In this document: positions 14,401 through 29,400 of the stretch, one piece after another
How positions within the stretch are numbered: the stretch's first letter is position 1
Layout of the letters: the number at the start of each line of letters is the position of its first letter
Source: Phragmites australis
Lineage: Eukaryota > Streptophyta > Magnoliopsida > Poales > Poaceae
Length of the DNA stretch: 64,000 bases
Assembly (NCBI RefSeq): GCF_958298935.1
Contig: NC_084933.1
Coordinates: forward strand, 1,533,001-1,597,000
Direction of reading: 5' to 3'
Notes under the pieces: generated by a model
Databases searched by the model: none
Told to the model about the DNA's origin: nothing
What the model saw: the letters and a program-made list of their open reading frames with translations, nothing else
Program-made: the position numbers and the translations under genes

Positions 14401-17400
14401 ATAAACATTGATGATTTGGCATCCATGTAAGCATTCACGTCATCCTTCCTTACACAGAAAAAAATTTGTTGTTGTGCATGTTTGTTGACAAGGTAGATCC
14501 ATATGCCTCTACCGAGACAAACATGCAAGATCATAGATGACACCAGACACACAATGATTGTTGATAAGATTCAGCCAAAGCCTACATCCCTAGGGCCTTA
14601 CTACGGCTGTTCCTCCCCACAGTTGAACACAAGCCGCTTGGAATCCCTGCAGAACCGCTGGCACCCCCTTGCAAGCTTGTTGCATTATGTCGTCATGCTG
14701 GTTATAGCAGCAGTCCTCATATTTTTCAGGAGGCCAAGTTACAAGAATCCCACTCCAACACTACCATATACCGCTAACTACAACAAGTCCTAACGTAACC
14801 AAACACATACATATATTCGACATATTTCAAAACATATCATCTCCCATAATTAACATAACATCAACATATAGGACAAGCAAAGTACATCTACGTGGAGAGA
14901 GGTGAATAAATAAAGCCGAATATGATCACTAGGTGAAAAAAACAGCAGTCCCTATCACAGAGACAAAACGCTCAAACCAAATGCGGGGAACTTGTTTGAG
15001 ATCATCTAAAGCATGTAGAAGACAACAAACATGACTTCAAGGAGCATCAACATGTGGTGGTGGCTGCATATAAAATTTCTCATGTAATCCCCATGAAGAA
15101 AGGCATCCTTAGCATCGTCTAAGGTATAGACCAAGATTTAACAGCAACCACTGCAATAAAGGTACACACTATAGTAATGTTTGCAATAGGAGCAAATGTC
15201 TCATCATAGTCACATCCTTGAATCTATTGAAAACTTCAACAAGGCATGCTTTATACCTCTCCACTGAACCATCATACTTAGTCTTCATTTTGCAAACTAC
15301 TTAAAAGATACAAGTCACAATACGATCAAGTACAACAAGCTCCTCAAACATAGCGGACTTACACTCTAGAACACTAGATGCCTCCTGATAAGTGGATGGT
15401 TCATCAACAACTGCACTTGCACATGCAAAACCCCACCTCTCAGGAGCCTCAATAGTAGGACAATCGCATAGATTATATCAACGAACAACAGTCGCCTCAT
15501 CAAAAACAGTAGTACCATAAAAAATAAGAGCATCATGACTGGCCAAAGAGCTAGGACTTGACGGAGGAAGAGAAGGAATTGTGGACCTACATGTATAAAA
15601 TTATGTGGTAGGTGGAATATATGGTGGAGGAGCTAAAACCGGATCAGAAATGGGTGTGATGGAAGGAGATAGATCAAGAGTAGGTGTGATAGACGGAGGT
15701 GGATCAGGAGATGTGATGGAAGAAGATGGAACAGGAGCATCATCACCACATGAAAGAGGAGGAAACGTAGAAAGCAAGTGGAATCTGTAGGAAAATATGA
15801 GGGCTGACAGGAAGAATTGTAATGTTAAGTATATACATTAAGGCTAGTCCATGGATGCCCCACAATTCCAGTTAAGGTAACATGGCATCGGAGACTAGGG
15901 TTAGTGGTTAGCTAATCCTGATCTGGTTTTTCTGTTGCCCATCTGGCGTTATCGCATCTTCCACATCCTCCACCATCGTGCTGCCCATTCGGTGCCATCG
16001 GGTCAGACATGTCCCTCTGCCTGCCCATCACCGAGCCTCTCGTTGTTGCCCACCGTCACGGTCCATCGTCGCAACTTATGTCGCCCATCGCCACTCCAAT
16101 TGTCGTTGCCTGCCGTCATAGTCCGCGCTTTGTGGTCCATCTCACAGCCTCCAACGTCGCAACCTCCATAGTCGCGGATCTCGCTGCCCGTTGCGCCCCC
16201 CCCCCCCCCTTCCGCCACCTGTCGCGAACGTACTCCCCGCTGTTGCGATCGGCCTCCTCAAGCTGCTCATCGTGGCACTCCTCTCACTGCTCGTTGAGGC
16301 CAGTCTCCTCCCGCACGGAGCTCGTCATCGCACCGTCCCTTGAGTTTTTTGAATTGTTGATGCTGCCCATATGCTACAGGGCTTGTCTACTGCTCCGGGT
16401 GTTAATCTCCATTGTACTGTTCCTATTTTTTGCTACTGCACCAGTTGTTTCCTTTGCATTCCAATATGACACAGCCCAATGCCATTGCCATTCCTATCAA
16501 ACTTGATGGTCAAAATTATCCAGAGTGGACATTTTCTATGAAAACAGTGTTGAGGGGTTATGCTCTAACACCTCACCTAACTAATGATCCACCTGTTGAC
16601 AAGTCTAAGGATGGTTTTAGTGCTGCTGAAATCAAGAATTAGCATAATGATGATGGAAGGGTGATGAGTATTGTCACCAATATGAAGGAATCTTTTATTT
16701 TAAGTCTTGAGCATCACAAGTCAGCTAAGGAAACTTAGGACTATTTGCAACGTCAATATGTTCAAAATAGTTGTGCTCTCTTGCATACTCTGATGAAAGG
16801 ACTTCATTTCATGGCCTTCAACAGAATGATTTGTCCATAGATAAGTAATATACTGCATTTGATCGTTTAATAGGACTGTTGCTCTCAAAGGTACCTCAGT
16901 GTATTGGAGAGTGTTCATGATGTTGTGACTAGAATAACAAGTTCATTGAGAAGTTTCTTATGTACCAGTTTTATCATGGCCTCAAATAAAACTTTGAGTC
17001 CATCCGTATGCAGCTGCTCAACAAGCCTACTACTCCATCTATTGCAGATGTATTGTCTACCTTGATTGCTGAAGAGACTTGTCTTCATTTGCTCAAGCCT
17101 GCTTCAGTGTTCCTCAGAGGCTATTCCTTGTGAGCATTGTAAGAAGATTGATCATGGTCCAGATAATTATTGTCATCTAGAGAAGTTGGGTGAGTTCTGT
17201 GCACGTCGTGTTGCTCGTACTCGTAGTGCAGCTCCTTCCCAAGGCTCTATATCTATTGCTGCTGCTTCACATGACAGTGAGTCTCCATCGTGGGTTCTAG
17301 ATTCAAGGGCTTATTTTCATGTGATATCTGATAAGTCTCAGCTGGTTGCTTGCAAGCTGGTCATTGATGGAGGTTCTATTCAGACAACTAATGGTACATG

Positions 17401-20400
17401 TTGTCACCACTCATACCTGCACTTTCCACTTGTTTTTTTGTACCTGGTGTTTCTTTTGTACCTTAGTTATCCATGAATCTTTTTTCAGTGGGTCAAATCA
17501 ATGACTAAAACTGTTTTGTTGGATTTGACGCCTCATCTTGTTTTATTCAAGATCTTCAAAACAGGAGTATGATTGGGACTGGTCATCGTCGTAGAGGGTC
17601 TCCTAGCCTATGTTTTGGACACTTTGCTTCTTCCTCCTTCCACCAGCTCCACTGCTCGTTTGTCATCTGCAACATCGTTATCCACTCCATCTTTTGTCAA
17701 GTGGCATTATCATCTTGGTCACTTTTGTGGATCTCGTCTGTCTATTTTGGTTCGTCAGGGTTGTTTAGATCATACGTCCATTGAGTCCAATTTTTATTGT
17801 AAGGGTTGCAAGCTTGGTAAATGTCTCAAACTCCTATATCCCAATAGTGTTTCCAATTATGCTAGACCTTTTGATATTATTCATTCCGATGAATGGGGTC
17901 CTTCACCTTTTACTTTAAAAGGTGGTCATAGTTATTATATCATTTCTATTGATGATCACTGTCAATATACTTGGATTTATTTTATGAAACATTGCTCCTA
18001 GTTATGTTCTATATATCAATTGTTTGCTCGTATGATCCATACTCAGTTTTCTACTGCCATTAGTCTTTCGCTTTGACTCTAGAGAATACATGTCTTCTGC
18101 TTTTCAATCACTTCCTCACTTCTGAGGGCACTCTTGCTCAGCTATCATGTCCTAGGGCTCATGCTCAGAATGGCTGCAAACATCGCCATCTTATAGACTG
18201 CTCGCACAATTGCATCTTTTGCTCCTTCTTATTTCTGAGGAGAAGTTATTTCTACAACTGTTTATCTTATTAACTGGCAGCCATCTTCAAAGTTGGCTGG
18301 AAAATGCCCTGGTGACTCTTTTTGGTACTCCTAGCTATGATCATCTTCGGATTTTCGGATGTACGTGATATGTCGTGTTTGCCCCTTGTGAGCAGACTAA
18401 GTTAACTGCCTAGTTAGTTAAGTGTTTTTCTTGGATATAGTCCTGAGCATAAGGGTTAGCATTGCTATGATCCTTCCTTGCGTCATATGCATATTTCTCA
18501 TCATGTAGCTTTTGTTGAGGATCGTCCCTTCTTGCATAACCCCTCCACTCAACCCTCATCCTCTTCCATAGAGTCCACTTCATTTCTATGTCTTCCTCCT
18601 CCTTTATCTGGTAATAACCCTGTTCCATCTTCTTCTCATATGCCTACTCCACCCACCTTTTATTCGGTTTTAGCTCCTCCACCTAATCATAATCCCTCTC
18701 CTTACATCCCACCCACACATGCTCCCACAATTCCAGTTAAGGTAATATGTAAAAGAAAAAGAAAAACGATCCTCAAGAAAGGTCACATCATGAAAAATAC
18801 TTATGGGAGAAAGCATGGTAACAACGATAACCCTTATGCTCAGAAAAACACTCAACCAACTTGGCAGTCAACTTAGTCTGCCTCGCGAGGTGCAAGAAAC
18901 ATTACATGTTCATCCAAAAACAAGAAGATGGTCATAGCTAGGAGTAAAAGAAAAACCTAACCAGGACACTTGCTACCCAGTTTTGAAGAAGGTTGCTAGT
19001 TAATAAATAAATAGCCTTAGAAATTGCATGGCCGCCAAAATAAGAAAGAACGAAAGACGCAATGATAAGAGTGTGTGTTGTTTCTATAAGATGACGATTT
19101 TTGCATTTAGCAACACCAATCTAAGCATGAGTGCAATGATATGAGAGTTGAGCAAGAGTGCCCGTGAAGGTGAGGAAACTGGTGAAAAGCGGAAGACAAA
19201 TACTCATAGTCAAAGTCAAAATGAAAAACTCTATGAGAGTGGAAGGAGAGGTCGCGATTTGCGGCTTGCTTTTATTCTGACGATTAGAGGCAACGGAAAA
19301 TATGATGAGAACGAGATGGTGACATAATTTCGGATTGAGGTGGATTAGATCAAGCCTAACCCTAACCCTAGCTCTAATAATATGTTACCATTGGATGACT
19401 TGTGGGAAAATGATATCCCCATTAGGCTTGGTGTGTGTACATAGAGAGAGCACATGGACAAAGATGGGCCCATAATATATGGGAATTTATATACGCATAT
19501 ATATATACCTATATATATATATACATATCTATATGTATATATGTATGCATATGCATGTATGTATATGTAGCCTAATGTGTGTATATATGTATACATGAAT
19601 ATGTATTTATGTATACATATATATATGTACAAATGTATATATGTATACATATATATATGTATAAATGTATATATGTATACATATATATGTATATATGTAT
19701 ACGGGGACACTATTACACCCGTGCACCGCGCCACGACCCATGGCCCGCATCCGCTCCCTCACTGTCCGCCCATCCCAACTTGGTCGCGTGGCCAACTCTC
19801 TGCATCGACCGCCCGCCTGCAGCTCCCCCGCGTGATGTGGACCTAAGAGTAGAGGGAGGGAGGGAGTCGGTTGGGGGTGGGGATAGCCAAGCCGCCCTAT
19901 AGCGCTACTCATCACGTGACTGATGCGCGCAGGCCCCTCCCTTGGTGCCGCCACGTGGTGGGACACAGTCCCCGTCCTTAGTTGATGGGCACACCGGCTT
20001 CGACACGTGTTAGGCGACGGGTGGGGGCACACGGGGCCCATGACACACCTCTCTCGCTCGGTTACCTGCTCCGCTTGGTCCTCCAGCTCTTACTCCCTCA
20101 CTTGCATCAAATTCATACAGTTGCTACCATCCTGCAATGCACATCTGTAGTGTCATCCATCCATCACATCACATTTCTTTGACAACTGAACCAACTTTTC
20201 TGCTACATCTTCTCTTCATCGCACACACAAACTATAACCACTTGAGTAGATCTCATTCATGTACTCGTAGATGGTCTAGAGAAAAAGGAAGGGATCAATC
20301 AGAATCAGGTTCATAGATTATCTTTGACCTGACCAAAGCTTGTGGCTCCCTTAGCCTCTTTGATTGAGACGTGTGCTGCACCTGCACCCTACTACCCCAG

Positions 20401-23400
20401 ATAGCCCTGCACTAGCTCATATAACATCTTTACAAACTGAAAAAAGAAAATTAGACACTAGTAATAATATGTTTGCATTTGGATTCATTTCGTAAATTTT
20501 ACATGTGGAGGAACAGTTGGGTACATATCAATATCTAGCCCAAACGCATACACTACTAAATACTAACGACTATGGACTCTATTGAATATTGGTGACTAGT
20601 GAATATTGACGACTACTGATACTACTAAACAATTTTACTATGACTTGAAACTACTGAACAATTACTAACAACTACTGAACTAAACTACTAACACTACTGA
20701 ACAAAAGTACTAAACAAATTACTATAACTTGGAACTACTGAACAACTACTACCAACTAGTGACGCTACTGAACAAAAACTACTAACACTACTAAATAAAC
20801 TACTAACAACTACTAACAGTACTGACACAAAAACTACTGGACAAATTTTACTATGACTTGGAACTTCTGAACAACTTCTAACACTACTAACAAAAAATAC
20901 TGACACTACTGAACAAAAATTGCTGACACTACTGAACAAACAACTGATACTACTGGCAACTATTGACAACTACTAACACATGTCCCAATAGTGCCATACT
21001 GTTCTACTACTCCACTACTGCACAGACTAGCTAGACGATCGCCCGTCGCAGGCATCCACCTCCTTGGATGATAGTTTTTGGGGCATTTGGTTGTGAAGGG
21101 AGATCGATATAACTTCATGCCTCCGTTCCAGTGCCAAATGGAGGCAGTTCGTCGTGGTTGTGAAGCCCTTTCTTCATCCATCCATGCAGTGGTTTGTTCT
21201 TCAACAAGACCATGGCAACCTCATGGTGTGGAACATCCCTCAGGGAGATTCTGGGCTCTTGATGGGATCTCTGATTCGGAGGATAAAAATGAGTTTGACT
21301 CGCCGGAGTTGGTCCGGGAGGCCTTGGCGGCGGGGTTCACAAAAGAAGACCTGATGGCTGCGGAGGCGGATCTGTTGTCACCGTCTTCTACTGCGGTATC
21401 TCCTTTGTCTGTGTATGCAGGGACAAATAGGGAAGGAGCGCTGCCGTGAAGAATCGTCGGTGCGATTGTGCAACGAAAGGTGGGTGTTAGGCCATGGCGG
21501 GAATGTCTACCGTCACCTCGGGTCTCACCGCCTCTCATGTTTGGTGATGTGCTTGAGGCTACGAGCTCAGGCACACATCATCGTCGCCTTCATCTCCAGC
21601 GCCGGCAAAGGTCGATCGATCTAGGAAAGCCGGCAATTGGGTCTCACAGCCTCTCAGGTTTGGAGATGCGCTTGAGGCTACAAGCCCGGTTGTGCACTGT
21701 TGTCACTTGATGCCTTCGTCTCCGGCGCCAGGAAGGGGAGCTCGATACAGAAATTTCGGTGCTAGGGTGTCTTTGTAGGAGATTTCAAATTCAAATTTAA
21801 AACAAGTCAGTCCATTGGTTCCGAATTGCAAGCCTTTGGTTCGATCCATTATTCCTTTCCAGCCCACCTTAGGCCTCGTTGTGCTCTTCTCCAAAATAGG
21901 GAGACGCCGAGGGGAAAACCCTAAGGTGTCATATTCCTTTCTGCCTCCTTTACGAACGAGATCGTACGCTGAGGTCATGAGAGTAGGCATGGAGCATGGA
22001 GGGGTGAACCAGGGAGCTCAGCGTGTTGGGGCTCCAATCCATGGCTTGGCTCAGGGCAATGGCAGAGGTCAGGCGGGCCTGGTTGGTCGAGGCGGTTTTC
22101 AATCGAAGTTTCAAGGCTTTCATCCCAATCATGGCGGCAGGGGGTACTGTGGCGGGTACCAAGGGGGCCGCTACCCCTACAGTGGTCGTGGAGGTGGACG
22201 GCACCTACGTCATCATTGGGGTCGCTTCAGCGGATACGCCGGCCGCAATGGTGCTTTCCATGGAGGTTCGACTAGTGCTTATGGTGCTCATGCTATGGCA
22301 CATGGGTGCATCTACCACGGGAGCAGATGCTTCAGTACCTCCTCAGTTGAGTGTACTAGCGGCAGCGAATCCTTTGGGCTCAGCAATCGTTGGTGCTGGT
22401 CCTACGATTCTAGACATCGCGGCACCGGCTGCTGCTGGGTTATTGGCGACCGTGGTTCCTGAAGGGACCGAGGGTGTCACAAGTAAGCCGGCAGCAGAAG
22501 CGTCAACAACAATAGTTGGCTCGGGAGCTAAAACTGGTGCGGCTGGTGGAGGTCAATTAGCTGTAGACATCCCTGAGTCTTCTACATTGGGACCACAAAA
22601 AATGGTAATGGCAAATCAAAACCCTACTGTTTCCACTGTTATATAAAAGGTCATGTGCAAGATGAATGTTCCACAATTTTGTTTTGCGACATCTGTGAAA
22701 GTGAGGAGCATGTAACTCATCGATGGCATTGGGTTTTACAATATACCGCATTCATCTTGCTAAAAAGCTAAGAATGAATCTAAAATAGCCTTGGTCAAGG
22801 TGATTGAGGGTTCCTTGTCCGTTGCTAATGTCATGACGGAACTCCAAAGGTTGATTCCTGGTAGATGGAAGTGGGTAGTGGAAGAAAATGGTAATAATTC
22901 GTTTCAAACCATCTTCCCATCCAAAGCAGAATTAAAGCGAATGGTTGAATGGGGTGTCATCCAAACTAAGACACAAAATGCTAAGATGGTAATTGAGGAG
23001 AGGGTGCATGTGAAGAGGTAAAGTATATTATGCCAAAGGTTTGGCTACAGTCCTGGGGGTTGTCAAAGGAACTGAGGGACTTTCTTATCATTTGGTCTGT
23101 TGGTTCCATTTAGGAGTCACATAAATGGTAGATATGAAATTTACAAGAAGGCATGATATAGCTCATTTGCAAGTTTCGGTCCTTGTCCCCAGTCTAATTC
23201 CAGAGTATGTTAATGTGGTTATTGGGGACTATCTATATGAGTTGCAATTCAAAGTGGAATCAAACGAAAATGATGCAAATTCGGCCCCTTTATTTATGGA
23301 AAATGCAAAAGATAAGGATGACAAGGGTGAGAAAGGAGAAGACACTTATATGGCACATTTAGAACCGGCCTTAATGCTCCAGAAGGTTCACGCACCACTT

Positions 23401-26400
23401 CTCAGGGTCCTGCCATTGGTGATGGCAAAACTAAAATCGGAAAAAAGGTTAACGAGTTAGAAGTGATGGAAGGTCTCAATATCATGGATGAAGACCACAC
23501 GGTGTCTCTGGGCACGCAAAGGGCTCGGGAGGACACGCTTCTGCTGACGCCTTTGGGCGATCTGTGCACTCAGACGGATGAGGCCCGGTCAGACATCCCT
23601 CTGACGGTGCCGCTAGGTGGCATGTGTGCTCGGCCAGAGGTGTTTGGCGTTGGGCCAACACCTCCTCAAAACATGCCAGGCGAGCGAGCGGAGGTGGCTC
23701 AGACGGCGTCACTGGGCATGATTAGTGCCCGGGTGGATGCGCGTGAGATGGAGTCACTCGGTGAGATGAGCACTCGGGCGAGCATGGCTGGCACTGGGCC
23801 GTATCCAGCGGTGCTTGCTGCGGGAGAGCTTGTGGCAATTCCTGAGGCTGCTTCGTTGTACTCGTGAAGGAGCAAGAGACAGGCGGACCAGGAGGTGTTG
23901 GAGCGCGCCTCAAAACTGAAGGCAAGTTACAACATGCACGAGACTGAGTTACAACATGCACGAGACTGCTACAACAGGTGCGCAAAATTTGCCTATTTTA
24001 TCCTTTCTGATGAGCATATGGTTTCTAATTTTACAAGTGTGGGTGTTCTTTTGGGCAAAGAAGATAGCCATGTTGTACACTCTATTTCTTCTGTTAAAAA
24101 GAATGAAGCATTACGTCTAAGTGTGGTTGACAAAATAGATAATTTATCATATCTGATTGAAAAGGAAGAGAAGGAATTGGAAGATGAGGAGGTGTTGGAT
24201 CATCTCCTTAAGTCACATATGTGGCGATCTAATGGATGAGGTGATGGACACGGGCAGTGATCATTTATGCGATCAACATATTGTCATGGTTAAGTCCAAA
24301 ATATTACCTTCTAAATTAAATGGAATCCGAGTTGGTTCTGGTTCCGAAAAAACCAAACATCGTTAAGGATGAAAGGGGTTTTTTGGAACAACAATGGGTT
24401 TAAGGACTCGAAAAAAGCACAAATATGTCTCGGATCTATCCAAGGAGCAAAGATTGGACTTCATAGCTATATCCAAAACTGGAAGGGATAATTTCTCACA
24501 AGCGTTTCTTAAGAACCTTTGTAGTGGAAAAGAATTTCTATGGCATAGTAAAGCACCTAGAGGCGGATCGGGAGGTATCTTATTGGGGATCAATTTGGCC
24601 ACTTATGATATAGGAGCTATTGCCGAAGGGGATTATTATGTCAAATTCCAGTTGTGTAATAAGTCAGATAGATTTAAATGAGCTTTGATTGTAGTCTATG
24701 GACCAGCTCAACATAAGTTTAAAGACATTTTTTTGACAGAACTAGTTCATGTGTGTAGAAATGAATCCTTTCCTATTTTAATAGGAGGAGATTTCAATAT
24801 ATTGAGAGGTCCATAGGAAAAGAACAATGACAATTATGATCATAGATGGCCTTTCTTGTTCAATGCTATTATTAGTGGGCTAGATTTAAGATAATTGCTT
24901 ATGTCAGGGAGGCAATACACATGGATGAATTCTCTAAATGTTCTAACCTTTGAAAAACTAGACAGAGTTCTAATGAGCACAGAATGGGAGCATAAATTTC
25001 CGCTCTCAACTGTTCAAACTCTGACAAGGGAAATTTCTGATCATATGCCTTTGCGAATAAACACAGGATAAGCATCAGGAGCTAATAATCAACCTATGTT
25101 TAAATTTGAACTAGGTTGGTTACTGCGGGATGGTTTTTCTGATATGGTAGCTGAAGTATAGTCAAATGAAATGAGGGGTAACACCCCTATGGAGAGATGG
25201 CAGGCTAAAATATAGAGATTGAGACAACAACTAAGAGATTCGGCAAAAAATGTGAGTTGGATGTACAAGAAAGAGAAGAAAAAACCTTTGGATAAGCTTA
25301 ATGAACTAGATAAAAAATGAGAAAGCACTTTGTTATCTTCGAATGAAGTTAATCTAAAACATTGTCTCCATGAAAAGCTAGCCCATCTTTTGAGAGAAGA
25401 GGAGATTAAATGGTACTAACGTGCAAAGGTCAAAGAGTTACTTCAAGGTGATTCTAATACCAAATATTTTCATTTGTTAGCAAATGGAAAACATAGAAAA
25501 CAAAGAATTTTTCAAATAGAAAAACACGGCCAAATAATTCGAGGGGATGTGGATCTAAAGAAACACATCACATCTTACTATAAGGGTTTGTTTGGACATC
25601 CAGATAGCAATCATTTCTCGATGGATGAGTCAAGACAAGATGACATTCCCCAGGTTTTGGCTATAGAAAAATAAATGTTAACAGGGATGTTTACTGAGAA
25701 TGAAGCAAGACATGTTATTTTTCAGATGGAACACAACAAAGCACTAGGTCCAGATGGATTCCCAGCTGAGTTTTTTCAGTCTTTTTGGGAATTGATAAAA
25801 GATGACTTGATGCCTTTGTTTGTGGATTTCCATAAGGGTTTATTACCTTTACATAGCCTTAATTTTGGGACCATAATATTATTGCCTAAAAACAGTGAAG
25901 CCACTCAAGTTCAACAATTATAGGCCTATTTGCCTATTAAATGTAAGCTTCAAAATTTTACCAAAGTGGCTACGAACAGAATTGCTAGCGTAGCGCAAAA
26001 GGTAATAAGTCCAACGCAAACTGCTTTTATGTCTGAGAGGAATATTATGGAAGGGGTAGTTATTCTACATGAGACTTTACATGAGCTACACTGTAAGAAA
26101 TTAAATGGGGTCATCCTAAAAATAGATTTTGAAAAGACATATGATAAAGTTAGGTGGCCTTTTCTACAACAAGTGTTAAGAATGAAAGGCTTCTCACCAA
26201 CCTGGTGTGAATGGATAAGATATTTTGTTCAAGGAGGAAATGTGGGGATAAAAGTGAATGACCAGGTTGGACAGAATTTTCAGACTAAGAAAGGTCTTAG
26301 ACAAGGAGATTCTTTATCTCCCATCTTGTTTAATATAGTAGTTGACATGCTAGCATTCTTTTAAACAGAGCTAAGAATAATGGTCAATTCTCTGGGATTG

Positions 26401-29400
26401 TACCGTATTTAATTGATGGCTGTCTGTCCATCTTACAGTATACGGATGATACAATCATCTTCATGGACCATAATTTAAGAACATGCCAAGAATATGAAAT
26501 TATTGCTTTGTGCTTTTCAACAATTATCTGGTCTTAAGATAAATTTCAACAAGAGCAAGCTCTTCTGTTATGGGCTAGCTAAAGAATTTGAGGAATAGTA
26601 TTCTCAACTATTTGGTTGTTGCATGGGAACCTATCCTTTTAGATATTTAGGAATTCCTATGCACCATAAGAAGTTAAGTATAAGGATTAGAGGATCATTG
26701 AAGGGTAGTTTGAGAAAAAGTTAAGTAGCTGGAAGAGCAAACATATGTCAGTTAGGGAAAGACTGGTTTTAATAAACTCAGTTCTAACTAGCTTGGCAAT
26801 GTTTATGCTATCTTTTTTTAGGTCCCTAGAGGAGTCCTTCACAAATTGGAGCATTACAGATCAAGGTTCTTCTGGCAGAGTGATGACCACAAAAAGAAGT
26901 ATAGATTATCTAGATGGAATGTCTTATGCCTCCGGAGCTCCCTCCACTGGTAATGGTGAGGATGATCTATTTGCCCAACGCTCCTTCGTCACTGTACTGT
27001 TCTAGGGATGACTGGGATGGTGAAGGTAGGGCCAGCTGCGGATGATTTTGTAGGGCCAGATGGTCGACCCGTCGGTTGGCCGATGGTCTGCGATCTTCGG
27101 ACTGCCCCTTGGGGGCCCTACCGTTGGAGGCGAAGGCCGCTTGCCTCCTGAGATACTCCTCTCGAAAGGTGTGAGGGTTCGGCAGTTATCAGTATTATGC
27201 CCTCGTCCTGCGCCGTGTAGAGTGCACCAGGATTCTTCCTCAGAACGTTGGTTTGCGGCGTGGCTTCGCTCCGGGGGGCCTTCGGAGCATCCTCGGCCAC
27301 GTCCCCTGGGGTGGCTTGGTTTGGAGCCCCACGGCTTAGGCAGATATTGGTGACGTTTCGGCGTTGCCCTTGCCGCCCCCTTTGGGACCCGGCGGTAAGG
27401 GCCTCCTCGAAGCTCCTTTTTATCGGGGGAACAAGGGCATGTGACGATCCGGCCTGAGAGTGTGGTCTCTCGGTATTGGCACGGGAAGCTTCGCCAGCTT
27501 GTGAGCGCCCCCAGCAGAGCTTTTCCTCCTCTGCCCACGCATATTCCTCAAACTTGCTCATGAGGATTTCTACCGTGCCTATTGGGCCCTAGTTTAGTCG
27601 ATAATACAGGGGGCCTTCGGCCAGGCCCTGGCTTGCAACATCGATGACCGAAGAGTCCAATATGCCCCTAATCTGGGCTTTGGTCGAGGAGAACCTTCGA
27701 AAGTAGTCCCGGAGGGTTTTGTCTGGCCCCTGCCTGATAGGGAATAGGCTGCCGGAGGTTACTGGTTCAATGAAGGTACCCTGAAAGTTGTTGCGGAAGA
27801 GGTCTCGGAGTTGGGACTAAGTGTGAATGGTGCCAGGGTCCAGCGTCTAGAACCAGCGTATGGACATCCCTTCTAAGGTGAGGGGGAAGCATTTAGCCAT
27901 GGTGGCCGATCCGCCCCCACTGGCCTCTATGGCTAGGGTGTAGGATTGGGCGAACTCGTCGGGGTCTGAATCACCTTTAAATTTGGGCAACTTTGGGGTC
28001 CGAAAACCTTCTGGGAAGGGCGTGGCCTGCAGGTCAGCCCGCAGGTGAGAGTTTTGGTCCTCCAGGGGGTCCTCACGATGCCGGCCCCAGGGCTCCAGGG
28101 ACCGAAAGGGTCGTGTCCTTGCGCCCAGGGGCTCACCTGTTCATGGAGGTTAGGTCGAAAATGTGCCAGCCGTCCCGGGAGCGGCAGCAAAGGTGTGGGC
28201 AGCTTCATGCTCGATCTTTAGGGCCGTCCGTAGCTCCTCCATCTGCACTAGGAGTGCCACCAAGCGTGATTGCCGCTTGGGCGGAGCGGTGTTTCCAGTG
28301 GCAGCGCCAGCCGCAACCCCTAGGGGCGCAGCGGGGACCTTGTCTTGCTGCTGCTAGGTTTCCGGGGTAGAGAACCCTTCGGTGTTGCCCTTGCCTGTAG
28401 TTATGGCTGGGTCGGTGGTGGCCGTAAGGTTCCTGTTCCCCTGGCTAGGGGGGCATTGTCGGTGCCGGTCGCGTATAGCTGGCTGGACTGCCGCAAAGGC
28501 GTGACTGGGGGCCGACTGCTACCGATGCGGCCTTGGTGATCTTTTTCTTGGGTGGCATCCTACCTTTCTTAGCACTTCTGTGTTCGAGTCCCCACGGACG
28601 GCGCGCTGTTGGAGTAAGAGTTTGTCTTGCCCCAGCAAGTATGGCGAGAGTTTCTTCTAAGGAGTAGACTCAAGCTTGGAGACGAAATTTGAGAGGAAGG
28701 AACACCACGAATATATTGATGATAGAAAAATGTTTCACTTTGGGAGGGGAGTATCACAGCGTTTGCTATGGTGTGTTTCTGTTTTTGACGTTTTGTTGGG
28801 TTCTCCTTTTTTTCCCTTCTTCTTCCAGAGGACCATAGTCTCCTATTTATAGGGTCATGCGTAGTTTGCCGTACAAGTTATCATAATGTACAAATATCCG
28901 GGATCCAGCTAAATTACTAGATCTTATCCCGGATAACTACCTTCTATCATGTCGGGAGATAAATATCTACCATGATAATTATCGTGGTGCCTGCCCCTTG
29001 AAGAGGGCGAGCCGGTCGCCAATTGCGGCCCTGTGCCGCACTATTAGGGGTGTTAGGATAGCCCTCATCACGCCAGGGTGCCAGAATGGCTCCCATCAGC
29101 CTAGGCTTTTAATGTCGGTCACTTCCTCGCAAACAAAGTACGACTGGTTCTTCCCTTCTTGTAGATTTTTCCCGAGGCCTGGTGACTCGCCTAGTAACCT
29201 CCGGGAAGCCAGCCTGGGCAGTGGGAGGCCGAGGTTTTGGGAGGCCAAGCCTTTGGGAGGCTGAGCTTCAGAAGGCCAGGGCTTTGAGAGGCTGAAGCCT
29301 TGGAGACCGAGCCTTCGGGAGGCTAAGCTCCGAAAGGTCGGGCTTCAAAAGGCGGAGGCTTTGATAGACCGAGCCTTTGGGAGGCTGAGCTAATTAAGCC

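Noticed and set aside
19350..19370. Telomere-like CCTAACCCTAACCCTAG
   Set aside because: Just over two units, next to a Copia primer-binding site (TTAGAGCTAGGGTTAGGG). Not a telomeric array.
19345..20041. ORFs rich in Tyr, Ile and Met
   Set aside because: Produced by ATGTATATA-type repeats in all frames.
27060..28539. Several GC-rich plus-strand ORFs
   Set aside because: Antisense shadows of the minus-strand Gypsy gag.
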